A DNA stretch of 35,544 nucleotides from Bacteroidota bacterium (GTDB lineage: Bacteria > Bacteroidota > Bacteroidia > Flavobacteriales_F > PHOS-HE28). The stretch lies in assembly GCA_029573495.1 (NCBI GenBank), contig JAKQEI010000127.1, positions 1 through 35,544 of the forward strand, written 5' to 3'. The position numbers and the translations under genes were made by a program. The notes under the pieces were generated by a model, which was not told where the DNA came from, did no database searches, and saw only the letters and a list, made by a program, of their open reading frames with translations. The number at the start of each line of letters is the position of its first letter. Position 1 is the first letter of the stretch. This document shows positions 1 to 7,771 of this stretch, piece by piece.

Positions 1-152
1 ACGGCGCCTATCACGAGTTCTTCCCCAACGGGAACATCCGCATCATGGGCACCCTCGATGGCTACAACCCGGACGGTAACCTGAAGAAGACCGGCGTATG
101 GAAGGAGTGGAACGCGGAGGGAAAGGTGATCCACGAGGAGACCTATCCCTAG
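1..152 (+). CDS. MORN-2 / YwqK-like repeat protein, C-terminal part
   Basis: Only the last 49 codons are present; the reading frame enters at base 3 and stops at TAG 150-152. The visible peptide has the pattern of MORN-2 repeats (FPNGNIRIMG, then a GVWKEWNAEGKVIHEE block: aromatic, N-G, turn, G-x-W). Such proteins are often annotated as 'toxin-antitoxin system YwqK family antitoxin', but in Bacteroidota most are secreted or surface proteins of unknown role. A full-length gene with similar repeats lies at 13613-14146. The stop codon is built from the CTAG that flanks the inserted element at 153-312. The family call rests on a short piece; function is unknown. Confidence 0.7.
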   Translation, partial: GAYHEFFPNGNIRIMGTLDGYNPDGNLKKTGVWKEWNAEGKVIHEETYP

Positions 153-312
153 AGCGTATCTCAAAATTGTTTTCGGTAGCGAGCGACAGGTATTTCACGA
201 CCAGGCGAGGCGGCGGAACCGAGCATAGTCGGGCACTCTGTGAGGTGTCCGACAACAAAGCATGGGCGTGAAAGACCGGAGCGGAGCCCGAAGGGCTTTT
301 ATGAGATGCGCT
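153..312. mobile_element. 160-bp MITE-like element with CTAG target duplication
   Basis: The ends are 11-bp inverted repeats (AGCGTATCTCA at 153-163; TGAGATGCGCT at 302-312, one mismatch) and the element is flanked on both sides by CTAG (149-152 and 313-316). The similarity of the two halves continues inward: GGTATTTCACGACCA at 189-203 matches the complement of 263-277 at nearly the same distance from each end. A central hairpin pairs 228-236 with 245-253. It codes for nothing convincing. A 4-bp CTAG/YTAR duplication is a known habit of part of the IS5 family, so a non-autonomous IS5-type derivative is the best inference. No transposase is present in the window. Confidence 0.7.
285..300 (+). 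terminator. Short hairpin plus T-run inside the MITE-like element
   Basis: AGCCC (285-289), loop GAA, GGGCT (293-297), then further T to 300. The 5-bp stem with a short T-run resembles a weak intrinsic terminator for plus-strand transcription leaving the MORN gene. It lies in only one half of the inserted element. Confidence 0.35.
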
Positions 313-1686
313 CTAGTCGCCCACCACCAACCGCCGCGTACTGTGGTCAGCGGTATGCACGAGGTAGATCCCGGGCGCCAGGTCCGCTGGAAGATCCATG
401 AACGTGTCGCGTGATCGACCGGCTGCCACCAGGCTTCCGCGCGCGTCCATCACCCGCACAACGCCGATCGGCACCTCGGCCACCAACCGGATGGAATGGC
501 CGGTCCAGCTGACGCCCAGGTTGTCGGATGTGACCTCGTTCAACCCGGTGCCCGAGAAGTTCAAGGTCCCGTCGCAGGTGCTGTTCGCCGTGCTGCTGAA
601 CACCGTGAGCTGCGGCTGATAGGCACCAGGGTTCGCGTAACGCTTCCACGCCCAGCGCCGGGTGATCGTATGCCCGTCCCCGCAGCTGTGGGAATAGGTT
701 GATGCGCCGATGGACAGGCACCAGAAGTAGGCAATATGCGGTGCGCCTGATCCTCCGACCTGTTCCGGGAAATAGATGCAGCGCACGGCGGTGTTCGCAT
801 TGCTCTGCCACTGGTTGGAAGCGGTGAATCCCTGCCGTTGCGCACCACTGTTGTTCGTCCAATGTACCGTCCCGTCAATGATGCTGAGCCCGGAGTTCTC
901 CGCATTGAAGCTGAAGCTGCCATCGATCCATTGATCGTTGTTCCAGTTGTACGCCGCCGCACCGATGGTGCCACTGCCCGTACGCCAGGCCACCACGCCA
1001 TCCTCCAGCATCACCGAGGTCCCCGAACTGAAGCTGAAGCTGTCGTCCATCCATTGACCATTGGAAGGATCGTAGACCGCGGCACCCACCGTACCCGAGC
1101 CGGTGACCCAGGCCACCACGCCATCCTTGTTGTACATCGTGGTTCCCGAGCTGAAGCTGAAACTATCGTCCATCCACTGCTGTGTGCCCGGGTCGAAGAC
1201 CGCCGCCCCGACCGTGCCCGAACCAGTGACCCAGCTCACCACGCCATGCCGGTTGATGATGCTCGTGCCCGAGCTGAAGCTGAAAGTGTCATCCAGCCAT
1301 TGCTGCGCGGCCGGGTTGTAGATCGCCGCGCCCACCGTGCCGCTGCCCGTCACCCAGGCGATGATGCCGTCCGCATTCGTCACCGTGGTACCGCTCACGA
1401 ACGAGAAGTTGTCCTCTCGGAACTGGGACATATCGATGTCGTACACGATGCCGCGCACAACGCCGGAGCTCGACAAGGTGGCCACCACACCATCCACGCT
1501 GCTCCATTCCGCCACGCTGGAATAGCTCTGTGTCCGGCTCTGGTCCAGCAAGGGGTCCCACACGGTGCACGTGATCGTGCTGCCGTTCTGCGTCACGCTG
1601 ATCGGTGGTCCCCAGCCCCAGTTGTAGAACTGGGCGTTCGCGCTGTGCAGAAGGAATACCGGGAGAAGGTGGAGAATGTGGCGCAT
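313..1686 (-). CDS. Secreted repeat protein with T9SS C-terminal sorting domain
   Basis: This 457-residue protein has a signal peptide (about residues 1-18, ending HSANA before QFYNW). Residues 65-270 are five consecutive copies of a 41-residue unit with the core W-V-T-G-S-G-T-V-G-A-A, then D-P, Q-W-M-D-D, S-F-S-F-S-S-G-T; a sixth, partial copy follows. A Cys-containing region (about 300-390) comes next. The last ~60 residues (RLVAEVPIGVVRVMD, later LAPGIYLVH and RRLVV) look like a type A T9SS sorting domain, so the product should be exported and surface-attached or released. The W-rich repeats may form a beta-propeller or beta-solenoid; no enzymatic motif is seen. A -7-like box TAGCTTCG lies 17 nt upstream of the ATG. 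The stop codon TAG (313-315) lies in the CTAG that flanks the inserted element. Confidence 0.85.
   Translation of the reverse strand: MRHILHLLPVFLLHSANAQFYNWGWGPPISVTQNGSTITCTVWDPLLDQSRTQSYSSVAEWSSVDGVVATLSSSGVVRGIVYDIDMSQFREDNFSFVSGTTVTNADGIIAWVTGSGTVGAAIYNPAAQQWLDDTFSFSSGTSIINRHGVVSWVTGSGTVGAAVFDPGTQQWMDDSFSFSSGTTMYNKDGVVAWVTGSGTVGAAVYDPSNGQWMDDSFSFSSGTSVMLEDGVVAWRTGSGTIGAAAYNWNNDQWIDGSFSFNAENSGLSIIDGTVHWTNNSGAQRQGFTASNQWQSNANTAVRCIYFPEQVGGSGAPHIAYFWCLSIGASTYSHSCGDGHTITRRWAWKRYANPGAYQPQLTVFSSTANSTCDGTLNFSGTGLNEVTSDNLGVSWTGHSIRLVAEVPIGVVRVMDARGSLVAAGRSRDTFMDLPADLAPGIYLVHTADHSTRRLVVGD
877..1494 (-). repeat. Five tandem 123-bp coding repeats
   Basis: Codons 65-270 of the T9SS cargo gene fall into units of exactly 41 codons (123 bp; the fifth is 42). 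The second to fourth units are the most alike, the first and fifth are more diverged. The DNA repeat is visible as recurring blocks such as gagctgaagctgaa and gtgacccaggccaccacgcc at about 123-bp spacing. It is in frame and inside one gene. Confidence 0.85.
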
Positions 1687-1703
1687 AGGTGTGCGGATCG
1701 CCT

Positions 1704-1711
1704 CGAAGCTA
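1704..1711 (-). promoter_or_regulatory. Candidate -7 box of the repeat-protein gene
   Basis: The minus strand reads TAGCTTCG, one mismatch from the Bacteroidota TAnnTTTG box, 17 nt before the ATG at 1686. No clear -33 TTTG is seen. The 1687-1896 gap is a divergent promoter region; on the other strand only a poor match (TAGTTTCA, 1817-1824) precedes the L,D-transpeptidase gene. Confidence 0.4.
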
Positions 1712-1896
1712 GCAGGTGGGCTCGGATAATGAGGCGTTCATCGGGCGTTCCGCGCTGTTCATCCGGAACTTGATCCATTTAACATGCGTAGAAAGGGGTT
1801 GGAACCGTTAAGATGATAGTTTCACCGCCCCGTTGGCCTTACCGCGAACTGGAACCTCGCACGATGGGAGGGCAACGGACGAACCTGTAAGGAAGA

Positions 1897-2550
1897 ATGG
1901 TGCAAGCACCCTTGCTCTTGGCATTGCTTTTCTCCTGGCTGATCGGCGGGACCGATGTGCCGGCGCCTTCAAGCTCGTCCTCTGCCGTGGAAGCGGTGGA
2001 CGAGACGACCCATGCGGCGGCGGAGCTGTACGATGCGATCTGTCTTGAAGGGGAACTGAAGGAGAGCGTGTTCACGGCCTGTTACAAGCGTATGCAACGG
2101 AAGGGTGTCACCGGACATGTCATCGCGATCGCGGACATGACACAGCCCAGCACCGCCAAGCGCTTCTACGTGCTCGACCTGGAGCGCAAGGAACTACTGA
2201 TGCGCACATACGTAGCCCATGGCCAGGGAAGCGGCGAACTGATGGCCACCCACTTCAGCAACCGCGAAGGCAGCCATCAGACGAGCCTGGGACTTTACCG
2301 CGTTGGCGCGGAGATCGTGAGCCCGAAGCATGGTGCTGCCCTGATGCTGCACGGCTTGGAAAAGGGGCTCAACTGCCAGGCGGAGAAGCGTGAGGTGATC
2401 ATGCACGGCGCCGATTATGTGGGCGATTCCTTCATCCGCGAGCACGGTCGTTTGGGACGCAGCTGGGGTTGTCCGGCGGTGAGCCGGGCCGACATGCCCC
2501 GCATGCTTGAGCTGCTCGCTGACGGGGGGCTGCTCTACGTTCACGGCTGA
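1897..2550 (+). CDS. Murein L,D-transpeptidase catalytic domain family protein (YkuD_2 type)
   Basis: This 217-residue protein has an N-terminal hydrophobic export segment (about 4-17). Its C-terminal half carries the features of the YkuD_2 class of L,D-transpeptidase-like proteins: GHGQGSG-type region near 100, MHG with His170, and GRSWGCPAVS with Cys192 as the likely nucleophile. Such enzymes cross-link or trim peptidoglycan stem peptides in the periplasm through a Cys thioester; this subfamily is poorly characterised. It is followed after 44 bp by a second L,D-transpeptidase of the YcbB type, so the pair probably acts in cell-wall remodelling. The ATG at 1897 is preceded by AAGGAAG, a purine-rich tract that can act as a ribosome-binding site. 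Confidence 0.85.
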   Translation: MVQAPLLLALLFSWLIGGTDVPAPSSSSSAVEAVDETTHAAAELYDAICLEGELKESVFTACYKRMQRKGVTGHVIAIADMTQPSTAKRFYVLDLERKELLMRTYVAHGQGSGELMATHFSNREGSHQTSLGLYRVGAEIVSPKHGAALMLHGLEKGLNCQAEKREVIMHGADYVGDSFIREHGRLGRSWGCPAVSRADMPRMLELLADGGLLYVHG

Positions 2551-2594
2551 GCAGCGAACTTTGCGACCGTCCGAACGTAAGTGAGGGTCCCGAG

Positions 2595-4268
2595 ATGCGT
2601 CCTTTCACCCTGGTCATCCTTTTCCTGGCAGCGTTGGGCTGCACGCCCCCTTCCAAGCCGAAGACCCTCGCCGAAGAGACCCGCGAGATCGCCAAGGTCT
2701 TCGAGACGAAGGAAGAGATCACGGATCGGACGTTGGACAGTGCGACGATCGCCGATTTCCTCGCCAGACACCCCGATTCGAAGGGCGACAGTGCGGCCAT
2801 CTTCAGCTTTTACAAGCGCCGCGGCTACCACTATGCATGGTTCGTGGATGACACGCTCTCCCATGCCGCCTTCGGCTTCGCCTCGCTCGTTCATGGCACG
2901 GACAAGGCACACCCGACCGTGGCCGCCCTGAGTGAACGCCTGCGCCAGTTGATGGAGCAGCCCACCCGCAACGGCCAACCACCATGCGACAGCTGTGGCC
3001 AGGACCTGGAACTCACGCTGACGGCCGAGTTCTTCCACTTCGCGAACAAGGAATACGGAGGCATGGTGGGCAAGGACCTGCGAGAACTGGATTGGTTCAT
3101 CCCACGCACGAAGAAGAACTATGACCGTCTGCTGGATTCCATCGCGGCCGGTGGGATGGACCTGAGCGCCATCGAGCCCTTGCATCCCCAATATGGCAAG
3201 CTGAAGCAGCGACTGCGGAAGTACGTGATGCTGGACACCCTGGTCCGTTGGGACCCGCTCTCCCTGGGAGACCGCAAGAAGCTGGAGCCGGGCGATACCG
3301 CCAGTGTGGTCCCGGACATCCGTCAACGCCTGATGGTGCTTGGGGACCTGGTGACGGGCATGGACACGCTCGTCCTGCATTCCACCACCTATGACAGCGT
3401 GTTGGTGCATGCCGTTCAACGCTTCCAGGAGCGACACAGCCTGCTGCCCGACGGGGTGATCGGCACGAGCGTCATCCGTGCCTTGAACGTCACACCCGCG
3501 CAACGCGTCCGCACCATGCTCATCAACATGGAGCGCCTGCGCTGGGTACCCGAAGCGTATGCCCCGGACCTCATCCTGGTGAACATCCCGGAGTATAGGA
3601 TGCACATCTTCGAGGATGGGAAGGAGGCTTGGAACATGAAGGTCGTCGTGGGCAATGTGGCCACGCGCACGGTCATCTTCAGCGATACGCTCACGAACAT
3701 CGTCTTCAGCCCGTATTGGGGCGTGCCGCAGAGCATCGTGAAGAACGAGATCCTTCCGGAGCTGCGGAAGAACCCGAATTACCTGGCGAAGAAGGGCATG
3801 GAACGGATCGGTGGCACGGACGCGAACCCCGTGATCCGGCAGAAGCCCGGCCGAAGCAATGCCCTGGGCCTGGTGAAATTCCTCTTCCCGAACAACTACA
3901 GCATCTACTTCCACGACACCCCGAGCAAGGGCGGATTCGCCCGGGAGAGCAGGGCCTTCAGTCACGGCTGCATCCGGCTGAGCGAGCCGCAACGCCTGGC
4001 CGAGTACTTGCTGCGCAACGACACCACCTGGACCACTGAGAAGATCAAGGAGGCCATGAACAAGGGCTCGGAGACCTGGGTCACCTTGAAGGAGAAGCGT
4101 CCCGTGACGATCGGTTACTTCACGGCCTGGGTGGGCCCGGACGACCGGCTCTACTTCTGTGATGATGTGTACGGGCACGACGAGAAGCTGGCGGCCGAAC
4201 TATTCTTCGACCCGACACCCACTCCTACGCCCTTGCCTATTGAGCCGGGGCTGGAGGTGTTGAACTGA
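2595..4268 (+). CDS. L,D-transpeptidase, YcbB/LdtD-like lipoprotein
   Basis: This 557-residue protein has an N-terminal export signal ending in a lipobox (LAALGC, Cys16), so it is probably a lipoprotein. A peptidoglycan-binding domain (about 250-300, VHAVQRFQERHSLLPDG) precedes the YkuD catalytic domain (about 325-500). The catalytic motif is SHGCIRLSEP with His457 and Cys459. The size, the N-terminal scaffold and the order of domains agree with the E. coli YcbB/LdtD type that forms 3-3 cross-links between diaminopimelate residues. The ATG at 2595 gives the lipobox at a normal distance. Its last 32 bp overlap, in convergent orientation, the 3' end of the membrane protein gene on the minus strand. 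Confidence 0.92.
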   Translation: MRPFTLVILFLAALGCTPPSKPKTLAEETREIAKVFETKEEITDRTLDSATIADFLARHPDSKGDSAAIFSFYKRRGYHYAWFVDDTLSHAAFGFASLVHGTDKAHPTVAALSERLRQLMEQPTRNGQPPCDSCGQDLELTLTAEFFHFANKEYGGMVGKDLRELDWFIPRTKKNYDRLLDSIAAGGMDLSAIEPLHPQYGKLKQRLRKYVMLDTLVRWDPLSLGDRKKLEPGDTASVVPDIRQRLMVLGDLVTGMDTLVLHSTTYDSVLVHAVQRFQERHSLLPDGVIGTSVIRALNVTPAQRVRTMLINMERLRWVPEAYAPDLILVNIPEYRMHIFEDGKEAWNMKVVVGNVATRTVIFSDTLTNIVFSPYWGVPQSIVKNEILPELRKNPNYLAKKGMERIGGTDANPVIRQKPGRSNALGLVKFLFPNNYSIYFHDTPSKGGFARESRAFSHGCIRLSEPQRLAEYLLRNDTTWTTEKIKEAMNKGSETWVTLKEKRPVTIGYFTAWVGPDDRLYFCDDVYGHDEKLAAELFFDPTPTPTPLPIEPGLEVLN

Positions 4269-5655
4269 CGCGCACCGCAGGCACTCCGAAATAGCTGGCG
4301 TAGCTCCGGTTCATCCAATAGTCCGCATCGGTATCGAGCGGGAGGATCACCAGGCAGCGCGGATAGTTCACCGGGTCAAGCACCACCTCCTGCTCCCCTC
4401 CCTGCGCGGCTTGTCGCATGGTGGCGTAGCGCCGTATGATATCCGCATCATAGCGCGCCAGCTGGCCACCCAGAAGATCCGCGGTCACCAAGCCGTCGCG
4501 GCCGCTGAGGAGGAAGAGGCCACACACCACCGCGACCGACCAGGACCACCAAGGACGTTGGACCGCACGCGGTGTGGGCAGCATGCTGCGAAGTACGGCT
4601 CGATCCCAAACGGTGAGCGCTACGAACCAGCCCGGCAGGAAATAGAAGCAGGCCATGTTGAGGGTGCGGTATTGGCCGAGCAGACCGGTGGGCCAATAGG
4701 TCACCACCATGCTCACGAAGAGGCAGGCGAAGGGCAGGGCGAGCGCGACCCACTTGTTCCATCGAAGACCATCCCGCCCTATCAACCCTCGCTCCTCTCC
4801 TTGCCGAAGGAGGACCAGGAAGAGGATCGATGGAAGGATGATCGGCAATATCCAGTTGAGCGACCACCTGCCTGTCTGTGCCACGGCATAGACCAGGGTC
4901 CGTAACGCATCATGCCGCAAGGGGAACAGCGCCTCGCGCGTTGCATTGCCCGGTGCCAGGGCCACCACCAAGGAAGCGACCAGAGCCACACCGAGAAGTA
5001 CGAAAGCCGCACGCCGACGCGGATCGTACTGCTTCCGGAACAGGAATACGAGCAAGCCGTGACCGATCACCAGGAAGGCCATGTGGACCTCGTTGCTTCC
5101 TGCCATCCAAAGGATCAGAAGGACTTGCACCACATACCAGCGTGCGTTCAATTCGTGCTGATCCCTCCAAGCCTGGATCCAATTCGCCAGGAAGAAGAGG
5201 CTGAGCGCATTGGCCAGCTGGTAGGTCATGGCGCCGGTGTACCAGTAGAAGCCCTCGCTGGCGTCGGGCATCACATGCAGGTAGAGCAGGAGGAAGACCA
5301 GCGCGATGGTCGCCGCCACGTGGGCACGGACCGCGGGCAGGATGACCTTCACCAGGCGGAAACCGGCGAACCAGGTGAATAGGATCAGGCCGATGGCGAC
5401 CATGCGATAGAGCATGAGACCGATATCGATCCCCGATACCAGCGGACCCCGGAGCACAAGGATGTTGGAGGCATAGCGTCCGTTCCAGGAGGTGTATTCG
5501 CGCCAGAGCCCTTCGAGCAGCGGGGTGCTCATCCCGGAAACCGCATAGCTGTAGTCATCCGCATAGGGGTGCACGAAGAGCGCCAGCAGTAGGTGGCGGA
5601 GCAGTGCCAGCACCAGGATCACCTGGGCGACGCGGAACGGGAGAACTCCCTTCAT
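4237..5655 (-). CDS. DUF6056-like polytopic membrane protein (possible GT-C-type glycosyltransferase)
   Basis: This 472-residue protein is very hydrophobic with roughly ten to twelve transmembrane segments. Near the N-terminus, after the first helix, is HPYADDYSYA, an acidic motif in the first outside loop, followed by a Trp-Asn-Gly-Arg-Tyr segment. This layout fits the DUF6056 group and, more broadly, GT-C-fold or GtrC-like membrane glycosyltransferases that use polyprenyl-phosphate sugars. It lies 24 bp downstream of a GtrB/DPM1-type glycosyltransferase on the same strand, which fits a donor-maker plus transferase pair. The enzymatic role is inference. The 3' end overlaps the L,D-transpeptidase gene by 32 bp. 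Confidence 0.7.
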   Translation of the reverse strand: MKGVLPFRVAQVILVLALLRHLLLALFVHPYADDYSYAVSGMSTPLLEGLWREYTSWNGRYASNILVLRGPLVSGIDIGLMLYRMVAIGLILFTWFAGFRLVKVILPAVRAHVAATIALVFLLLYLHVMPDASEGFYWYTGAMTYQLANALSLFFLANWIQAWRDQHELNARWYVVQVLLILWMAGSNEVHMAFLVIGHGLLVFLFRKQYDPRRRAAFVLLGVALVASLVVALAPGNATREALFPLRHDALRTLVYAVAQTGRWSLNWILPIILPSILFLVLLRQGEERGLIGRDGLRWNKWVALALPFACLFVSMVVTYWPTGLLGQYRTLNMACFYFLPGWFVALTVWDRAVLRSMLPTPRAVQRPWWSWSVAVVCGLFLLSGRDGLVTADLLGGQLARYDADIIRRYATMRQAAQGGEQEVVLDPVNYPRCLVILPLDTDADYWMNRSYASYFGVPAVRVSSTPPAPAQ

Positions 5656-5679
5656 CCCTTCAAAGATGAAGTCGGAGGC

Positions 5680-6636
5680 TCAAAGGCCGATGCGTTCACT
5701 CACCCGGTAGCGGTCGCGGTCGTCGCCATTGCGGCTCACGAGGTCGGCCACGAAGCCGGCGGTGAATAGCTGCACCCCGATCACCATGGCCGTGAGAGCC
5801 ACGAAGAAGAGCCCGGAGCTGGTGACGCGCGGCGCGGCCACGTGGAGCACGTAGCTATACCACAACTTCTCACCGACCACCCAGGCCGCGCTGAAGAAGC
5901 CCACCACGAACATGATGGTGCCGAGCCCTCCGAAGAAGTGCATCGGCTTCTTGGCGAAGCGGAAGATGAAGGTGATGGTGAGGAGGTCCAGGAAGCCGTT
6001 GATGAAGCGGTCCAGGCCGAACTTGGTGCGACCGTACTGGCGAGGATGGTGCTTCACCACCTTCTCCCCGATCCGGTGGAAGCCTTCCTTCTTCGCGATG
6101 AAGGGGATGTAACGGTGCATCTCCCCGAAGACCTGGATGTTCTTCACCACCTCCTTGCGGTAGGCCTTCAGGCCGCAGTTGAAGTCGTGCAGCATCACCC
6201 CGCTCACCCGGCGTGTGGTCCAGTTGAACAGCTTGGTGGGGATGGTCTTGGTAAGGGGATCGTAGCGCTTCTTCTTCCAGCCGCTCACCAGGTCGAAGCC
6301 GTCCACGGTGATCATGCGGTAGAGCTCGGGGATCTCATCGGGGTCGTCCTGCAGGTCGGCGTCCATGGTGATCACCACCTCGCCTTGCGCGGCGATGAAG
6401 CCCTCGTTCAGTGCGGGGCTCTTGCCGTAGTTCCGTCCGAAGCGCACACCTTTCACGCGACCGTCCGCCTTTGAAAGCCGTTGGATCTCGTCCCAGGAGC
6501 CGTCCGAACTGCCATCATCCACCAGGATGATCTCATAGGCCTTGCCCATGCCGCCCAGCACCCGGTGAAGCCACTCGACCAGGTGTGGCAGCGATTCGCG
6601 CTCGTTCAGCAGGGGTACGACGATGGAGACGTCCAT
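5680..6636 (-). CDS. Family 2 glycosyltransferase, DPM1/GtrB/ArnC type
   Basis: This 318-residue protein starts directly with the GT-A fold (VSIVVPLLNERESL), with LVDDGSSDGS near 40-50 and the metal-binding region TMDADLQDDPDEIP near 90-104. Two transmembrane helices follow at about 230-250 and 275-300, as in GtrB and ArnC. Such enzymes move a sugar from a nucleotide donor to undecaprenyl phosphate on the inner face of the cytoplasmic membrane. The partner is probably the downstream polytopic DUF6056-like protein. A -7-like box TATCCTTG ends 7 nt before the ATG, which would make the transcript almost leaderless. Confidence 0.92.
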   Translation of the reverse strand: MDVSIVVPLLNERESLPHLVEWLHRVLGGMGKAYEIILVDDGSSDGSWDEIQRLSKADGRVKGVRFGRNYGKSPALNEGFIAAQGEVVITMDADLQDDPDEIPELYRMITVDGFDLVSGWKKKRYDPLTKTIPTKLFNWTTRRVSGVMLHDFNCGLKAYRKEVVKNIQVFGEMHRYIPFIAKKEGFHRIGEKVVKHHPRQYGRTKFGLDRFINGFLDLLTITFIFRFAKKPMHFFGGLGTIMFVVGFFSAAWVVGEKLWYSYVLHVAAPRVTSSGLFFVALTAMVIGVQLFTAGFVADLVSRNGDDRDRYRVSERIGL

Positions 6637-6643
6637 GGCGCTG

Positions 6644-6651
6644 CAAGGATA
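6644..6651 (-). promoter_or_regulatory. Candidate -7 box of the glycosyltransferase operon
   Basis: The minus strand reads TATCCTTG, one mismatch to TAnnTTTG, separated by 7 nt from the start codon at 6636. It sits in the 18-bp gap after the stop of the PKD-protein gene, so the glycosyltransferase pair may be transcribed both by read-through and from this site. Confidence 0.4.
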
Positions 6652-6654
6652 CGG

Positions 6655-7716
6655 CTAGGGCAGCACCAAGCGATGGACTTGCCTCGACCCTTCCTGCTCC
6701 ACCACGATGATCACCATGTTCCCGCTCCATTCGGACAAGGTGACCTCCATCCGACCTGCCCCCGTGCGTTGCAGCAGGGAACGGCCAAGCCCATCCATGA
6801 CGGACACCGTACTGACACCCGTACCGGAAGGTCGCACAGACAGGTGATCACCATCGAACGAGATGGCACTGGAGCTCGATGGCACCGCCATGCTGGTCGG
6901 GAGCACCACGTTCACCACGCAACTCGCAGTGGATGAGTTCTCGCCAGCCGCATTGTACATGTTCAATGTGACGTCGTAGCAACCCGGTAGATCATACTGG
7001 ACATCCATGGGGTCCCGTTCCAAACTGGTCCCGATGGTGCTGCCGGGCAGTTGCCAATAGAAGGCATAGACATCCGGAGAGGCATAGGCCGTCATATCAA
7101 CGCTGCCTCCGGGGATGATGTCACCACCCTCTATTCCGAACGAGACATGCGGCAACTCCAGGCAAGTCAAGGTAGCCCCATCCACCAGGTCCCAGACCAG
7201 TTGTGCCTCGGACCCGCTCATATCGTAGTTGTCGATGAATAAGGCGAAGTGGTCTCCTGCGTTCACGTTCAAATAAGCCACCCAGCCATCGCCACCAGGA
7301 CCTTCGCTGGCATCGATCGCCGCTCCTCCCATGCCCGTAAGCCCCGCGAGTGCGGAGTAGCTACATCGGACCGGCGGTGAGGAAAGAACATTCGGCCAGG
7401 TCGGGCTCGGCCCCCATACCGCGAAATCCAGGTCGGTCTGGGGCAGTGAGGGTATCACCGTGAATCCGACCATTCCCCCTGTGGCCACCTCGAAGATGGC
7501 CCAGGTACCGTTCCTTTCGTTCGACAGCAAGCAGCCGCGGTTGAGCGGGTCCAGATCGACCACATTTCCAACGAGGAGGTTCGGGAAAGAGATGGTCGTA
7601 TCCGAGCAGATATTCCGGGCGTAGATCAAGTCCGCTGCGGGGAAGGGACCCGGTTGCCCCACCACCCCTGCACCAGGGATGACCAGAATCACAGCCGATA
7701 GGAACCGTGTTCGCAT
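6655..7716 (-). CDS. Secreted PKD-domain protein with T9SS sorting domain
   Basis: The open frame extends to 7923, but the ATG at 7716 is the real start: it gives a signal peptide (MRTRFLSAVILVIPGAGVVG) and the upstream part would run through the SRP RNA. The 353-residue product has an N-terminal Cys-containing beta domain (about 25-200), a PKD-like domain (about 205-285, with SVDMTAYASPDVYAFYWQLPG and the later LPGCYDVTLNMYNAAGE) and a final ~60-residue T9SS type A sorting domain (LSVRPSGTGVSTVSVMDGLG to HRLVLP). It should be exported by the T9SS and be surface-bound. The ligand is unknown. A TATCTTGG box ends only 3 nt before the ATG. Confidence 0.85.
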   Translation of the reverse strand: MRTRFLSAVILVIPGAGVVGQPGPFPAADLIYARNICSDTTISFPNLLVGNVVDLDPLNRGCLLSNERNGTWAIFEVATGGMVGFTVIPSLPQTDLDFAVWGPSPTWPNVLSSPPVRCSYSALAGLTGMGGAAIDASEGPGGDGWVAYLNVNAGDHFALFIDNYDMSGSEAQLVWDLVDGATLTCLELPHVSFGIEGGDIIPGGSVDMTAYASPDVYAFYWQLPGSTIGTSLERDPMDVQYDLPGCYDVTLNMYNAAGENSSTASCVVNVVLPTSMAVPSSSSAISFDGDHLSVRPSGTGVSTVSVMDGLGRSLLQRTGAGRMEVTLSEWSGNMVIIVVEQEGSRQVHRLVLP

Positions 7717-7719
7717 GGA

Positions 7720-7727
7720 CCAAGATA
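7720..7727 (-). promoter_or_regulatory. Candidate -7 box of the PKD-protein gene
   Basis: The minus strand reads TATCTTGG, one mismatch to TAnnTTTG, 3 nt before the ATG at 7716. A start site 5-7 nt downstream of the box would fall on the start codon, predicting a leaderless mRNA. It is back to back with the SRP RNA promoter. Confidence 0.45.
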
Positions 7728-7758
7728 GGTCGTCGTGTGGTACCGATCCAGGGATCCC

Positions 7759-7766
7759 TACCTTTG
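7759..7766 (+). promoter_or_regulatory. -7 box of the SRP RNA gene (TACCTTTG)
   Basis: Exact match to the Bacteroidota TAnnTTTG box. The SRP RNA 5' end (GGGGCAAG, 7772), which can be fixed from its pairing with the 3' end, lies 5 nt downstream, the spacing expected for a start site. No clear -33 TTTG is seen; 31 bp separate this box from the divergent one at 7720-7727. Confidence 0.75.
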
Positions 7767-7771
7767 CACCT

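Noticed and set aside
2541-4178. 545-codon open frame on the minus strand opposite the L,D-transpeptidase gene
   Set aside because: It mirrors a clear lipoprotein enzyme with catalytic motif; high GC at third positions leaves the antisense frame open. Its peptide shows no domain.
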